A stretch of 64,000 nt of DNA, from assembly GCA_021777555.1 (NCBI GenBank), contig JAJYDK010000011.1:1-64000 (forward strand), given 5' to 3'. The stretch's first letter is position 1; every line of letters begins with the position of its first letter. Below the pieces are notes generated by a model. That model had not been told where the DNA came from and made no database searches. It saw nothing but the letters and a program-made list of their open reading frames with translations. The stretch comes from Pseudomonadota bacterium (GTDB taxonomy: Bacteria; Pseudomonadota; Gammaproteobacteria; Steroidobacterales; Steroidobacteraceae). The translations under genes were made by a program, and so were the position numbers. Shown piece after piece: positions 46,637 to 55,539 of the stretch.

Positions 46637-47056
46637 ATGAAAGCGCAGAGTCCATCGCCCATCGTTCTGCACCTCGAGGATGATCAACAGCTCGCCACGT
46701 CCGTCGCGATGTTGCTGAGAAGCCATGGATTCGAGGTGGTTACGGCGCCGGATGGTCCCGCTGCGCTTGCGTGGGTGGCGCAGCATCCGGCCGGCCCGGA
46801 TGTCCTGGTCGTCGATTTCATCATTCCCGGCGAGGCGGATGGCGCTGAGGTCGCCCAGGCCATCTGCCGCTCCCTCGGTCATGTCGTACCGACCATCCTC
46901 CTGAGCGGACACCTGCGCACCGCGAGCCTGCCCTGGCTGCCGGGAGCGCCCCTGTTCTGCGCGCACAAGCCGGCCGATCCCGAGGTCCTGGCGAAGGTGG
47001 TCGAGACGTTCGCGGCGCTCGGGCGGTTCATCCGCACGCGACATCCCACTCCGTGA
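46637..47056 (+). CDS. Single-domain response regulator
   Basis: 139 residues from the ATG at 46637; earlier in-frame codons give an unlikely basic leader. One receiver domain: HLEDDQQLATSVAMLLRSHG with the acidic pair, the phosphoryl-acceptor Asp in DVLVVDFIIPGEADG, and a Lys late in the chain (CAHKPAD). The proper Asp is present, unlike the protein at 33959. No output domain follows, so it may relay phosphate or act by protein binding. No kinase adjoins; the nearest kinase-like gene is at 49062. Confidence 0.8.
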   Translation: MKAQSPSPIVLHLEDDQQLATSVAMLLRSHGFEVVTAPDGPAALAWVAQHPAGPDVLVVDFIIPGEADGAEVAQAICRSLGHVVPTILLSGHLRTASLPWLPGAPLFCAHKPADPEVLAKVVETFAALGRFIRTRHPTP

Positions 47057-47117
47057 GCCGAGCGGCGTGGCCGAACCGCCGGTCCCCGGCTCCTTCCTGC
47101 CGCCCGTCCGTGCCGAG

Positions 47118-47978
47118 CTAGAAGCGCGTGTACTGAAGGTACCCGACGACGACCGCCGCGAAGAGGCAGTAGATGCCGAAGTAATGCCAACGCCCCTTCT
47201 CCAGCCAGCCGCTCAGCCATTTCAGCGCGAGAAGCCCTGCCAGGAAGGCGAACAACATTCCGAGAATGCTCGGCATGGCCGCGGGCACCACCGCGGCAAG
47301 CCGATGATGTTGTGCCTGATAGAGCCGCCAGACCTCGCGCGCGACCGCGGGCGGGGTGAGTACGACGGCGAGCGCGAAGCTGAAATCCTCGGCCGTCGGG
47401 CGCGCCACCTCGAGCATCAGGGCGGTGGAGATCGTCGCGCCGGAGCGTGAGAAGCCGCGGAAGGGAACGCACAGGCCCTGAATTGCGCCGATCCACCCGT
47501 ACTGCCTCGGGGTGAGCTCATGCGTGGCGGCCGTCTTCGGGCGCCGCCTCTCGTACAGACCCGCCCAGATGATGAAGACACCGGCAACGGCGAGCGCGGC
47601 GGCGATCAGGCCGAGGTGGCTGAAGAGCTGCTCGACCCAGGCGTGCGGCTGGTGCCGCATCAGCACTTTCTCGATGAATTCGATGATGCCGCCGCCAACG
47701 ATGACGGTGAGAAACGTGGCGATGACGAGCGCGAGCGCGAATCTCTTGAACTCAGGCAGGGAGTTGAAGAACGTGCGGCGCCACCGCGGCCAGAAATAGG
47801 CGATCACGGCCAGCATCGTTCCGGTGTGCAGCATGACGAGCAGCAGCGTCATCCGGGGCGCGGAGGGATTCATGCCCATCAGCTTTTCCGCGACGATCAC
47901 GTGCGCGGAGCTCGAGACCGGCAGAAGCTCGGCGAGCCCTTGTACGACGGCGAGAATGATGACATGCAAGATGGACAT
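47118..47978 (-). CDS. uppP: Undecaprenyl-diphosphatase UppP (BacA)
   Basis: 286 residues, about eight helices. The catalytic PGP-like motifs are LAELLPVSSSAHVIVA near the N-terminus (Glu and Ser-rich loop) and GFSRSGATISTAL in the middle. The enzyme recycles the lipid carrier of cell-wall synthesis by removing a phosphate from undecaprenyl diphosphate. The start is the Met at 47976-47978, directly before ILHVIILAVVQG; the frame is open 60 bp further. It stands alone, convergent with the response regulator gene. Confidence 0.93.
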   Translation of the reverse strand: MSILHVIILAVVQGLAELLPVSSSAHVIVAEKLMGMNPSAPRMTLLLVMLHTGTMLAVIAYFWPRWRRTFFNSLPEFKRFALALVIATFLTVIVGGGIIEFIEKVLMRHQPHAWVEQLFSHLGLIAAALAVAGVFIIWAGLYERRRPKTAATHELTPRQYGWIGAIQGLCVPFRGFSRSGATISTALMLEVARPTAEDFSFALAVVLTPPAVAREVWRLYQAQHHRLAAVVPAAMPSILGMLFAFLAGLLALKWLSGWLEKGRWHYFGIYCLFAAVVVGYLQYTRF

Positions 47979-48104
47979 CGTGAGCTGGCCCTGCCTTCCT
48001 GGATGAATGATCGACCGGTAAGGGATTATTATGGACACATTCCCGGCGACATGTCCTCAATTGACATCGCTCGCCGGGGCTGCCTCAGCCAAGGGTGCAG
48101 AGGC

Positions 48105-48308
48105 TCAGCCGTTGTGCTCTCGTGTGGGGTGGGATTTGCTCAGGTGCGCGCCCGCCCATCGCTTGGCCTGCGCGATCGCGATCCGGATCGAGCGTCCCTC
48201 GTCGTACCCTTCGGCGAGCAGGGCGTTGGCGATCTCGATGGCCTTCCCACGCACGAGCGGGGGCAGGTGTGCCATCGAGCGCGGAAAGTGGCTGTCGTTC
48301 CAGGGCAT
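48105..48308 (-). CDS. Small YdaT/ChaB-like protein
   Basis: 67 residues from the Met at 48306-48308: PWNDSHFPRSMAHLPPLVRG, then KAIEIANALLAEGYDEGRSI and a C-terminal QAKRWAGAHL. This matches a small family (YdaT type) found near stress genes, function unknown; it probably binds nucleic acid or protein as a helical bundle. An open frame upstream adds an unlikely Gly/Pro leader. It is followed on the same strand, upstream in transcription, by the DUF4136 gene (66 bp). Confidence 0.7.
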   Translation of the reverse strand: MPWNDSHFPRSMAHLPPLVRGKAIEIANALLAEGYDEGRSIRIAIAQAKRWAGAHLSKSHPTREHNG

Positions 48309-48374
48309 CGTGGTCTCACCGGCCCCCGGGTGCCCTGCGGGCGGCGCTGCCGCACCATTGGCCAAAATGCTCCA

Positions 48375-48950
48375 TCACTTCGGCGGAAACCTCGCCAGGA
48401 CCGAGTCGACCGCCTCACGGATGCTGCTCGCGGAATGCTCCATATCGGCTCGGGTGAGCTCCTTGCGGGCCCATCCATGCCACACCGGACGATGGGTACG
48501 GCCATCGAAGATATCGACGCTGATCGTGCCTTCCCGATAGCGATGCACGTTCACCTCGCTCCCCCAGTAGGGCGCACCCCACCAGTAAGGGCCCGCCCAA
48601 ACCCACGGGCCGCCGTAGGGTGCGGGGTAGGAGTAGAGATCGGTGCGCTCGCGGGCGCCGATGGTGAAGTCGACGACGAAATCGGCATCGGCGGGGTCGC
48701 TGACCAACCGATAGCCCTTGGCGGTCAGCGCTGCCTGGATCGCATCGTGCGCGCGTTGCACCACCAGAGGATTGGAGGATTCATAGATCCGGGTATGAGG
48801 CGGCATCCAGGCGAACGTGTGGTAATCGGCGAAGCTTGCCGCCCGATCGTAATCGCTGCCCACGCGCAGCGTCGCACAGGAGGTGAGGATGAGCGCTGCG
48901 GCGACGCAACCGATCACGCGTGCTGCGGCCGAGAGAGGATTGCGAATCAT
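48375..48950 (-). CDS. DUF4136-domain lipoprotein
   Basis: 191 residues. The signal ends in LILTSC, a lipobox, and the mature protein has the DUF4136 pattern: DYDRAASFADYHTFAW near the start, a YRLVSDPADADFVVDFTIGA strand, a Tyr/Trp/Gly/Pro-rich loop (residues about 110-135) and a conserved RPVWHGWARKEL end. Family members are outer-envelope lipoproteins of unknown function, common in stress-related clusters. Confidence 0.85.
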   Translation of the reverse strand: MIRNPLSAAARVIGCVAAALILTSCATLRVGSDYDRAASFADYHTFAWMPPHTRIYESSNPLVVQRAHDAIQAALTAKGYRLVSDPADADFVVDFTIGARERTDLYSYPAPYGGPWVWAGPYWWGAPYWGSEVNVHRYREGTISVDIFDGRTHRPVWHGWARKELTRADMEHSASSIREAVDSVLARFPPK

Positions 48951-49061
48951 GACGGCACTCCTGAACGGCTAATGGCACCGTGGTCAACCATGTCACCGCG
49001 GGGAACCCGTCGGAATCCGCACTTTCCGGTGGCCGGGGCCTCGGCGCACGGTCCGAGCGAA

Positions 49062-49745
49062 TCAGCTGCCGGCACCCACCGGCACGCCCACGCGAAATGA
49101 AGACCCCGCGCCGGGCTCGGAACGCACCTCCAGCTTCAACTCGAGGAGCTCGACGATGCGCCGGACGATGCTCAGTCCAAGCCCGTAGCCGTTACCCGTG
49201 CCGCTCGAGCGCGCGCCGACCTGAAAGAACTCATCGAAGATGTGGGGCAGCTGATCGGGCGCGATGCCGACGCCGGTATCGGCGACCTCGAGCCACACCA
49301 ACGCCGGCTCACGCAGGCACCGGACCCGCACCTCACCCCGGGGCGTGTACTTGATGGCATTCGCCACGAGATTGCGCATGACCTGCTCGAGCAGCGAGAG
49401 ATCGCTGCGAAGGAGGTCCCCGCCCGCCTCGAGCTTGCTGATGTCGAGCAGCGCATTCAGCAGCCGCGCCATGGCGCCGATCGCCCGCTCCTGGAGCTCG
49501 AGCCCCTCCCCCATCGCCCGGGCGCGCGGCGCGTGGGCGAACCGTGCCCGCAGATCCCGGTGGGACCCGCGCAGGCGCTGCGGCAGCAACTGCTCGATGG
49601 GCAAACCCAGCAGCTCCTCGGCCTCGTATCCAAAGAGCGCGCTCACCTGCCGGCTCACGAACTCGATGCGACCGCGCGCATCGCAGATCACGATGGCATC
49701 GGGTGCCGACAGCAAGGCCCACTCGATCAGGTGCCGTGGGAGCAT
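49062..49745 (-). CDS. PAS / HATPase protein lacking H-box (histidine-kinase-like)
   Basis: 227 residues: a PAS domain (7-75, WALLSAPDAIVICDARGRIE and GYEAEELLGLPIEQLLP), a short helix resembling the second DHp helix (ERAIGAMARLLNALLDISKL, about 87-106), and a complete HATPase domain with N-box (NLVANAIKYT), DTGVGI and GLGLS. The first DHp helix with the phosphorylated His is missing, as is part of the region between DHp and ATPase; both losses are in frame. It can bind ATP but not autophosphorylate in the normal way. It lies 88 bp downstream of the Crp/Fnr gene, same strand. Confidence 0.75.
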   Translation of the reverse strand: MLPRHLIEWALLSAPDAIVICDARGRIEFVSRQVSALFGYEAEELLGLPIEQLLPQRLRGSHRDLRARFAHAPRARAMGEGLELQERAIGAMARLLNALLDISKLEAGGDLLRSDLSLLEQVMRNLVANAIKYTPRGEVRVRCLREPALVWLEVADTGVGIAPDQLPHIFDEFFQVGARSSGTGNGYGLGLSIVRRIVELLELKLEVRSEPGAGSSFRVGVPVGAGS

Positions 49746-49832
49746 AGGGTCCTCCGAGCTCCCGGCAATCCTAAACCGGGCGAAGGTCCCTCAGGTGTCA
49801 CTCAGGTTACACGGACGGGCGCCATCGCGGCG

Positions 49833-50569
49833 CTAGCCGCGGCCGCGCCGGGCTTCGCGGGGCTCGATCGGGCCGCGGCGCGCGAGGTCCGCTTCCGCGA
49901 GGGCCACCAGGCGCTTGAGGTCCACCGCCTGCACGGCGCCGCCATGCAACTGCACGATTCCCCGGCGGCGCATGTCCGCCAACACACGGCTGACGACGAT
50001 GCGCACCGAGCCGATCAGGCAGGCGAGCTCGCGCTGGGGCAGATCGTGCAGGAGGTTCCCGCCCTTCGCGCCCGCCTCGAAATGCCGAAGCAGCAGGTAC
50101 GCGAGCCGTGTCGAGGTGTCATGGAGGGCGAGATCTCCAGCAAGCTCCGTGACCTCGCGCAATTTGCCGCCGATATAGCGATGGACCGCCAGGCGCAGCG
50201 TGCGCGAATCCTGCAGGCTCTGCCGCCGGAGCGCCAGGGGCGAGCAGAGCGTGCGCACCGGATCGAGCGCCCAGGCCGTCACCCCATGGGGCCTGCCGTC
50301 GAGCAGGCTCACGACATCGAAGCCATCCCCCGGTCCGAGCAGCCAGACCGTGAGCTCCCGACCGTCGTGGGAGTTGGAGCGGACGATTTTGACACGCCCC
50401 TCGAGCAGCAGGTGGAAACTCTCGAGGGAGTCGGCGGGCCCTGAGATCTGGTGGCCTTTCGCCCAGGACTTCTCCACTTCTCCGTGAGCGCGGCGCAGAT
50501 CCGGGCCACCGTCTTCTCCTCCACGCCCTCGAACAAGGGTCCGTTCCGGATGATGCTCAATGGTCGCAT
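49833..50569 (-). pseudogene. Crp/Fnr-family regulator interrupted by an 8-bp tandem duplication
   Basis: The first 35 codons from 50569 read MRPLSIIRNGPLFEGVEEKT and VARICAALTEK in one frame; the body (AKGHQISGPADSLESFHLLL, cyclic-nucleotide-binding-like domain; HTH near residues LPQRELACLIGSVRIVVSRV) continues in another. The switch is a perfect 8-bp tandem repeat, ACTTCTCC twice (50468-50483); removing one copy joins the frames as TEKSWAKG, as in homologous proteins. The gene is thus disrupted, though a GTG at the repeat might start a shortened product. It could be reversible by slippage. Confidence 0.8.
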
Positions 50570-50787
50570 GAAGGCACTGTAGGGTTCGCCTCCGGCCCGC
50601 TCAAGGAGCGCTTACCGCGGCGTCCATAGGGGAATTCCCCCGCGGCGGAGGCTGCGGTGTCCCGGATGCGCGCGAGCGAAAGCAGCCTCGCCCGCCCGTC
50701 CGCATTTGCCACGATTGCCGGACACGCCGCGCCCGGCGACAGTGGGCGCACGTTCCGCCTATCGAGGCGGTGTGCGAGGTGAGCACC
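50570..50787. other. Gap between divergent genes
   Basis: About 220 bp between the Crp/Fnr gene and the BON gene, presumably holding both promoters. I see no further gene or repeat. Confidence 0.35.
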
Positions 50788-51429
50788 ATGGGCCAGAACG
50801 ACCGGAATTCAAACACTCGGGGCGCGGGACGCTCCGCCGGGGGCCCCCCGGGACGCTATGCCCCCTGGGCCCGCGCACGCCGCGCCGGGCAGCGCCCGAG
50901 CCCCTCGAGCGAGGAGCTGTTCGGGCGGATACCGTTCACCTATGGCCGCGAGCCGCGTTTCTTCGGCACCGGCGTCGCCGGCTACACGAGCGGGCCGGGC
51001 TTCACCGGCGGGTATTACGGCTTCGGGGAGGAGCCGCCGGAGATCTCGACCGAGCTCGAGCGGGAATATCTGGCGGAAGTCTATGGGCCGGGCTGGGAGT
51101 CGCCAGGCTACGGGCCGGGTGAATACGCGAGCGAACTGGGCGGCGCGCCGCGTCCCCGGCGTCTCTCCAAGTATCCACCTGGCCCAAAGGGATATCAGCG
51201 CTCCGACGAGCGCATCCGGGAGGATATCTGCGACCGGCTCATGAAGGCTGCGAACCACATCGACTCGAGCGAGGTCACGGTCGAGGTCTCGGGCGCCAAG
51301 GTGCTGCTCGAGGGCACCGTGCCCGACAGGCGCATGAAGCACGCGATCGAGGATGTCGCGGATTCATGCCTCGGCGTCCAGGACATCGACAACCGAATCC
51401 GCGTGCAGCCGGCTCCCCCCGCCGCCTGA
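50788..51429 (+). CDS. BON-domain protein
   Basis: 213 residues from the ATG at 50788, which has an AGGTGAG site; six more codons are open upstream. The N-terminal 120 residues are Gly/Pro/Tyr-rich and disordered. A BON domain occupies residues about 140-210 (RIREDICDRLMKAANHIDSS, VSGAKVLLEGTVPDRR, DIDNRIRVQP), the fold that binds phospholipid in OsmY and related envelope-stress proteins. There is no signal peptide, so it is probably cytoplasmic or exported otherwise. Confidence 0.82.
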   Translation: MGQNDRNSNTRGAGRSAGGPPGRYAPWARARRAGQRPSPSSEELFGRIPFTYGREPRFFGTGVAGYTSGPGFTGGYYGFGEEPPEISTELEREYLAEVYGPGWESPGYGPGEYASELGGAPRPRRLSKYPPGPKGYQRSDERIREDICDRLMKAANHIDSSEVTVEVSGAKVLLEGTVPDRRMKHAIEDVADSCLGVQDIDNRIRVQPAPPAA

Positions 51430-51446
51430 GTCCACGCGGACCTTGG

Positions 51447-51484
51447 CCGCCCCGTGCGCCCTCGAGGGCGCCGGGGCGGATTTT
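51447..51484. terminator. Bidirectional terminator
   Basis: Stem of 14 pairs (CCGCCCCG and GCGCCC against GGGCGC and CGGGGCGG) with a single T bulge and a TCGA loop, then ATTTT on the plus strand. It separates the convergent BON gene and the ABC-2 permease gene. Confidence 0.8.
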
Positions 51485-51525
51485 CTAGCCTGCGATCGCT
51501 CCCGCGAGCGCCCCGCCGATGCGCC

Positions 51526-52635
51526 CTAAACCACGCGCTTGCGGAACAGCCAGCCCGCCACCGCCAGAGTCACAAGCCCGATGAGCGCCATCGGCCAGAG
51601 CTGCGGGACGAGGGAGGAGAGGTCAGCGCCCTCGAGAAACACCGCCCGCACCACCACGAGGATGTAGCGCATCGGATTGACCAGTGTCAGCTCCTGCACC
51701 CACGGCGGCATGTTGGCGATCGGGGTGGCGAAACCCGAGAGGATGATGGAGGGCACCATGAACAGGAACGCCCCGAGCAGCGCCTGCTGCTGCGTGGCCG
51801 AGAGCGCGGAGATCGCGAGCCCGATGCCGGTCACCGCGAGCACGAACAGCAGCAGCGCGAGGTACAGCGCCGCAAGCGAGCCGCGCAGCGGAACATGGAA
51901 CCAGAACACCGTGGCCGCGATGATGACCGTGGCCTCCCCCATGCCGATGATGAGTCCCGGCAGTCCCTTGCCGAGCAGAATGTCGATCTGGCGCAGCGGC
52001 GTGACGAGCAGCTGATCGAAAGTGCCGATCTCGCGCTCGCGCGCCACCGACAACCCGACCACGAGCAGAGTCACGACCTGGGTGAGGAGCGCCACGATGC
52101 CGGGAATGATGAACCAGTGCGAATCGAGCGTCTGGTTGTAGAGGGCGCGGACATCGAGCACCGCGGGGGGAGGATCGCCGCCGTGCGCGGCGCTCCAGGT
52201 GCGGCTGAAATCGGTGAGGATGTCCCCCGCGTAGCCCTCGATCAGCAGCCCCGTGTTGGAGTTTCGCCCGTCGACGATCACCTGGATCGGCGCGGGCACG
52301 TGTCGATAGAGGTCCCGGGTGAAGCGCGGATCGATCACCACCACCGCCCGAACCTCGCCCGAGTCGATGAGCGCATCGATGCGCCGCCCGCTCGAGAGCA
52401 CACGCTTCACGGTAAAAGTCGGTGAGAGCGCGAAACGGGCCACGAGATCGCGCGAGGCGAGACTCCTGTCCTGGTTGTAGATCGCGATCGGTGCGTGATT
52501 CAGATCGAAGCTCGCCGCGTACCCGAACACGATGAGCTGCACGAGCGGCGGCCCGATCAGCACCGCGCGGCTGCGCGGGTCGGCGAGCACCGCGAGCAGC
52601 TCCTTGCGGATCAGGGCGAGAACGCGCCGCCACAT
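51526..52635 (-). CDS. ABC-2 type transporter permease (YhhJ-like)
   Basis: 369 residues: a helix near the N-terminus (residues 20-40), a large periplasmic loop (about 45-175), and five C-terminal helices, the ABC-2/YhhJ topology. Conserved segments are VTLLVVGLSVAREREIGTFD and MPPWVQELTLVNPMRYILVV. It pairs with the similar protein encoded immediately upstream (1-bp gap). The complex likely exports an antibiotic, polysaccharide or lipid; the cargo is unknown. Confidence 0.88.
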   Translation of the reverse strand: MWRRVLALIRKELLAVLADPRSRAVLIGPPLVQLIVFGYAASFDLNHAPIAIYNQDRSLASRDLVARFALSPTFTVKRVLSSGRRIDALIDSGEVRAVVVIDPRFTRDLYRHVPAPIQVIVDGRNSNTGLLIEGYAGDILTDFSRTWSAAHGGDPPPAVLDVRALYNQTLDSHWFIIPGIVALLTQVVTLLVVGLSVAREREIGTFDQLLVTPLRQIDILLGKGLPGLIIGMGEATVIIAATVFWFHVPLRGSLAALYLALLLFVLAVTGIGLAISALSATQQQALLGAFLFMVPSIILSGFATPIANMPPWVQELTLVNPMRYILVVVRAVFLEGADLSSLVPQLWPMALIGLVTLAVAGWLFRKRVV

Positions 52636-52636
52636 C

Positions 52637-53758
52637 TCAGTCGAGCCGCTTGCGCGCCCGGGCCCGCGCCAGGGCGAGGAACAGCGCCGCCATCAGCGCA
52701 AGCGCCGCGGCGTTCGGCAGGATCACCGAGGGGATATCGCCCGCCAGGAACACCGATTGCAGGATGGACACGAAGTAGCGCGCCGCGATGAGATGGGTGA
52801 TGAGCTGGATGATGGCCGGCATGCTGCCGATGTCGAACACGAAGCCCGAGAGGATGAATGCGGGCAGAAATGTGGCGATGATGGCGATCTGACCCGCGGC
52901 GAACTGGGTGCGCGCCGCGCTCGAGATGAGCAGCCCCATGCCGAGGGAGGCCAGCATGAACAGCGCCGAGCAGCCGGTGAGCACCAGAATCGAGCCGTGC
53001 AGCGGCACCGCGAACAGAAACACCGCGAGCGCCACCGAGACCAGCATGCCGCCCATGCCGAGGAGGAAGTACGGTGTCAGTTTCGCGAGCAGGATTTCCG
53101 CGACGGTGACCGGGGTCACCATCAGCGCCTCCATGGTGCCGCGCTCCCATTCCCGGGCGATCACCAGCGCCGTGAGCAGCGCCCCCGTCAGCGTCATGAT
53201 CACCGCGATGAGGCCGGGAACGAGGTAGTTGCGGCTGCGCACCTCGGCGTTGAAGCGCACGCGCGGCTCCTCGGCCACCGCCATCGGCGTGGGCCTGCCG
53301 CTGCGGCGCGCCTCGGCGACGAGCCAGTTCGCCCAGACCTGCTGCAGGTAGCCCTCGACGATGCGCGCGGTGTTCGCGTCGACACCGTCGACGAGGACGC
53401 CAATCGGCGCGTTGCCCGAGGACTCGGCGCGACGCGTGAAGTCGCTGCGCAGCCAGACGATGGCCTGCACCTTGCGCGCCGCCATCGCCTGCTGCGCCCG
53501 CTGGATGCTGCGGTAGGTGGTCGGCGCGAAATAGGTGGAGCGATTCAGCCTGCCGGTGAAACTCGCCGTCACCGCATCGGGAGCCTGCACCACGAGCGCC
53601 AGGGGCACATGGCGCGCATCGAGCGATACGCCGAAGCCGAAGATGAACAGCAGCACCGCCGGCAGCACGAACGCGATGGCGAGCGCCGAGGGGTCGCGGC
53701 CGATCTGCAAGGACTCCTTGCGCATCAGGCCGAAGAGGCGGCGCGACGAGAAGCTCAT
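52637..53758 (-). CDS. ABC-2 type transporter permease (YhhJ-like)
   Basis: 373 residues with the same layout as the neighbouring permease: N-terminal helix (AIAFVLPAVLLFIFGFGVSL), periplasmic domain, then five helices with TALVIAREWERGTMEALMVT and LITHLIAARYFVSILQSVFL. The start at 53756-53758 overlaps the ATPase gene by 4 bp. Two non-identical permeases point to a heterodimeric pore, as in E. coli YhhJ and its partners. Confidence 0.88.
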   Translation of the reverse strand: MSFSSRRLFGLMRKESLQIGRDPSALAIAFVLPAVLLFIFGFGVSLDARHVPLALVVQAPDAVTASFTGRLNRSTYFAPTTYRSIQRAQQAMAARKVQAIVWLRSDFTRRAESSGNAPIGVLVDGVDANTARIVEGYLQQVWANWLVAEARRSGRPTPMAVAEEPRVRFNAEVRSRNYLVPGLIAVIMTLTGALLTALVIAREWERGTMEALMVTPVTVAEILLAKLTPYFLLGMGGMLVSVALAVFLFAVPLHGSILVLTGCSALFMLASLGMGLLISSAARTQFAAGQIAIIATFLPAFILSGFVFDIGSMPAIIQLITHLIAARYFVSILQSVFLAGDIPSVILPNAAALALMAALFLALARARARKRLD

Positions 53759-55539
53759 GCGGCCGCCGCGCCCCGGGCGCCGATCGCCGCGATGAAGGCG
53801 TCTTCCAGGGTCGGATCGGGAACCTCCGCCCGGCGCGCCGCCGCCTTGATCGCATCCGGTGTGCCCTCGGTGAGCACCCGGCCCTCTGCCATGATGAGCA
53901 ACCGGTCGCAGTATTCGGCCTCCTCCATGAAGTGCGTGGTCACGAGTACGGTCACACCCTCTGTGGCGAGTGTGCCGATGCGGCGCCAGAACTCGCGGCG
54001 CGCCAGCGGGTCGACTCCGGAGGTCGGCTCATCGAGGAAGAGGATCTCAGGCTCGTGCATCAGCGCGCAGGCGAGCGCGAGGCGCTGCTTGAACCCGAGC
54101 GGCAGGTCATTGGCCTTGGCCGCGAGCAGCGGGGCGAAGGCGAACTCCGTCCTGGCCCACTCGATACGCCGGGCCTGGGCGGGGCCGCTCAATCCGTACA
54201 CGCTGGCGAAGAAGGTCAGGTTCTGCAGCACGGTGAGATCGCCGTAGAGCGAGAAGCGCTGCGCCATGTAGCCGATCCGCCGGCGCGCGGTGGCGGCGGC
54301 GGTGCGCAGGTCGAACCCGGCCACCCGCAATGTGCCCGCCGACGGCGGCAGCAGGCCACAGAGCATCCTGAACGTCGTCGACTTGCCGGCGCCGTTGGCG
54401 CCGAGGAGCCCGAAGACCTCTCCCCGCGCGACCTCGAAGCTCACCTCATCGACAGCAGTAAACACACCGAAACGGCGGGTCACGTGCTGGACGCTGATCA
54501 CCGCGTCCCTCGACCCCTCGGCCCCCGAGGCGCCCGCCGTAACCGTGCCGGTCGCGCCCGGGGCCGGCAGCGCTTCACCGGATGCGCCGGGCGTGCGCAG
54601 GCGCGCCACGAAGCTGTCCTCGAATCTGGGCGGGACCGGAGTGAGCGCAAGACCCGCAATACGCGCAGCGATCGCCTGCGGATCGGGAGACGCCGTAGTG
54701 ACCACCCGGACCCGCCCGCCCTGAATGACCGTGTCGATGACACCGGCCGTCCCGGCGAGGATCTCCTGCAGGGCGCGCCGGCCGATGGGCGCGCTCGCGA
54801 AGAAGCTCCGCCCCGACATTTCGGCCATGAAATCCTGCGGCGGCCCGCTGCCGAGGAGGCGACCCTCGTGAATGAGGAGCACGTGGTCGCACCGCTCCGC
54901 CTCATCGAGGTATGCGGTGCTGAACAGCACCGTCGTCTGCGCGTCCCGCACCAGATGCTCGATGATCTGCCACAACTCGCGGCGTGAGACCGGATCGACG
55001 CCGACTGTCGGCTCATCGAGCAGCAGCAGCGCGGGCGGATTGACGAGCGTGCAGGCGAGACCGAGCTTCTGCTTCATGCCTCCCGAGAGCCTGCCCGCCA
55101 GGCGCGACAGGAAGGGCTCGAGCCCGGTCATGCGCATGAGCTCGGCGTATCGGGCCGCGCGCCCCCCGGGGGCGAGATTCTGCAGATCGGCGTAGAGATC
55201 GAGGTTCTCGCGTACCGTGAGATCCTCATACAGCCCGAAGCGCTGGGGCATGTACCCGAGCCGCGCCTGCACGGCGAGCGGCTCGCGCGCCACATCGACG
55301 CCGAGCACCTCGATGCGCCCCGAGTCCGCAAGCAGGAGGCCGGCGATGAGCCGCATGAGGGTGGTCTTGCCGGCTCCATCCGGACCCACCAGCCCGGTGA
55401 TCCGCGAGCGCGCCGCGCGCGCAGTGATGCCGGCGAGGGCCTCGACGGTGCGCTTGCCGGAGCGGAACGACCGGCGCACGTTCTCCACTCGGATCGCCTC
55501 CTCCGCCGCGCTCAACGCCGCTGCGGGCGATTCCGTCAT
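53755..55539 (-). CDS. ABC transporter ATPase with two nucleotide-binding domains (RbbA/YhiH-like)
   Basis: 594 residues from the Met at 55537-55539. NBD1 has Walker A GPDGAGKTTLMRL, signature LSGGMKQKLGLA and Walker B LLLLDEPTVGVD; NBD2 has GANGAGKSTTFRML, LPLGFKQRLALA and ILFLDEPTSGVD. The signature of NBD2 is degenerate (LPLGF). The start overlaps the HlyD stop as ATGA. The tandem layout is that of RbbA/YhiH; the permease domain of RbbA is encoded here by separate genes. Confidence 0.9.
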   Translation of the reverse strand: MTESPAAALSAAEEAIRVENVRRSFRSGKRTVEALAGITARAARSRITGLVGPDGAGKTTLMRLIAGLLLADSGRIEVLGVDVAREPLAVQARLGYMPQRFGLYEDLTVRENLDLYADLQNLAPGGRAARYAELMRMTGLEPFLSRLAGRLSGGMKQKLGLACTLVNPPALLLLDEPTVGVDPVSRRELWQIIEHLVRDAQTTVLFSTAYLDEAERCDHVLLIHEGRLLGSGPPQDFMAEMSGRSFFASAPIGRRALQEILAGTAGVIDTVIQGGRVRVVTTASPDPQAIAARIAGLALTPVPPRFEDSFVARLRTPGASGEALPAPGATGTVTAGASGAEGSRDAVISVQHVTRRFGVFTAVDEVSFEVARGEVFGLLGANGAGKSTTFRMLCGLLPPSAGTLRVAGFDLRTAAATARRRIGYMAQRFSLYGDLTVLQNLTFFASVYGLSGPAQARRIEWARTEFAFAPLLAAKANDLPLGFKQRLALACALMHEPEILFLDEPTSGVDPLARREFWRRIGTLATEGVTVLVTTHFMEEAEYCDRLLIMAEGRVLTEGTPDAIKAAARRAEVPDPTLEDAFIAAIGARGAAAA

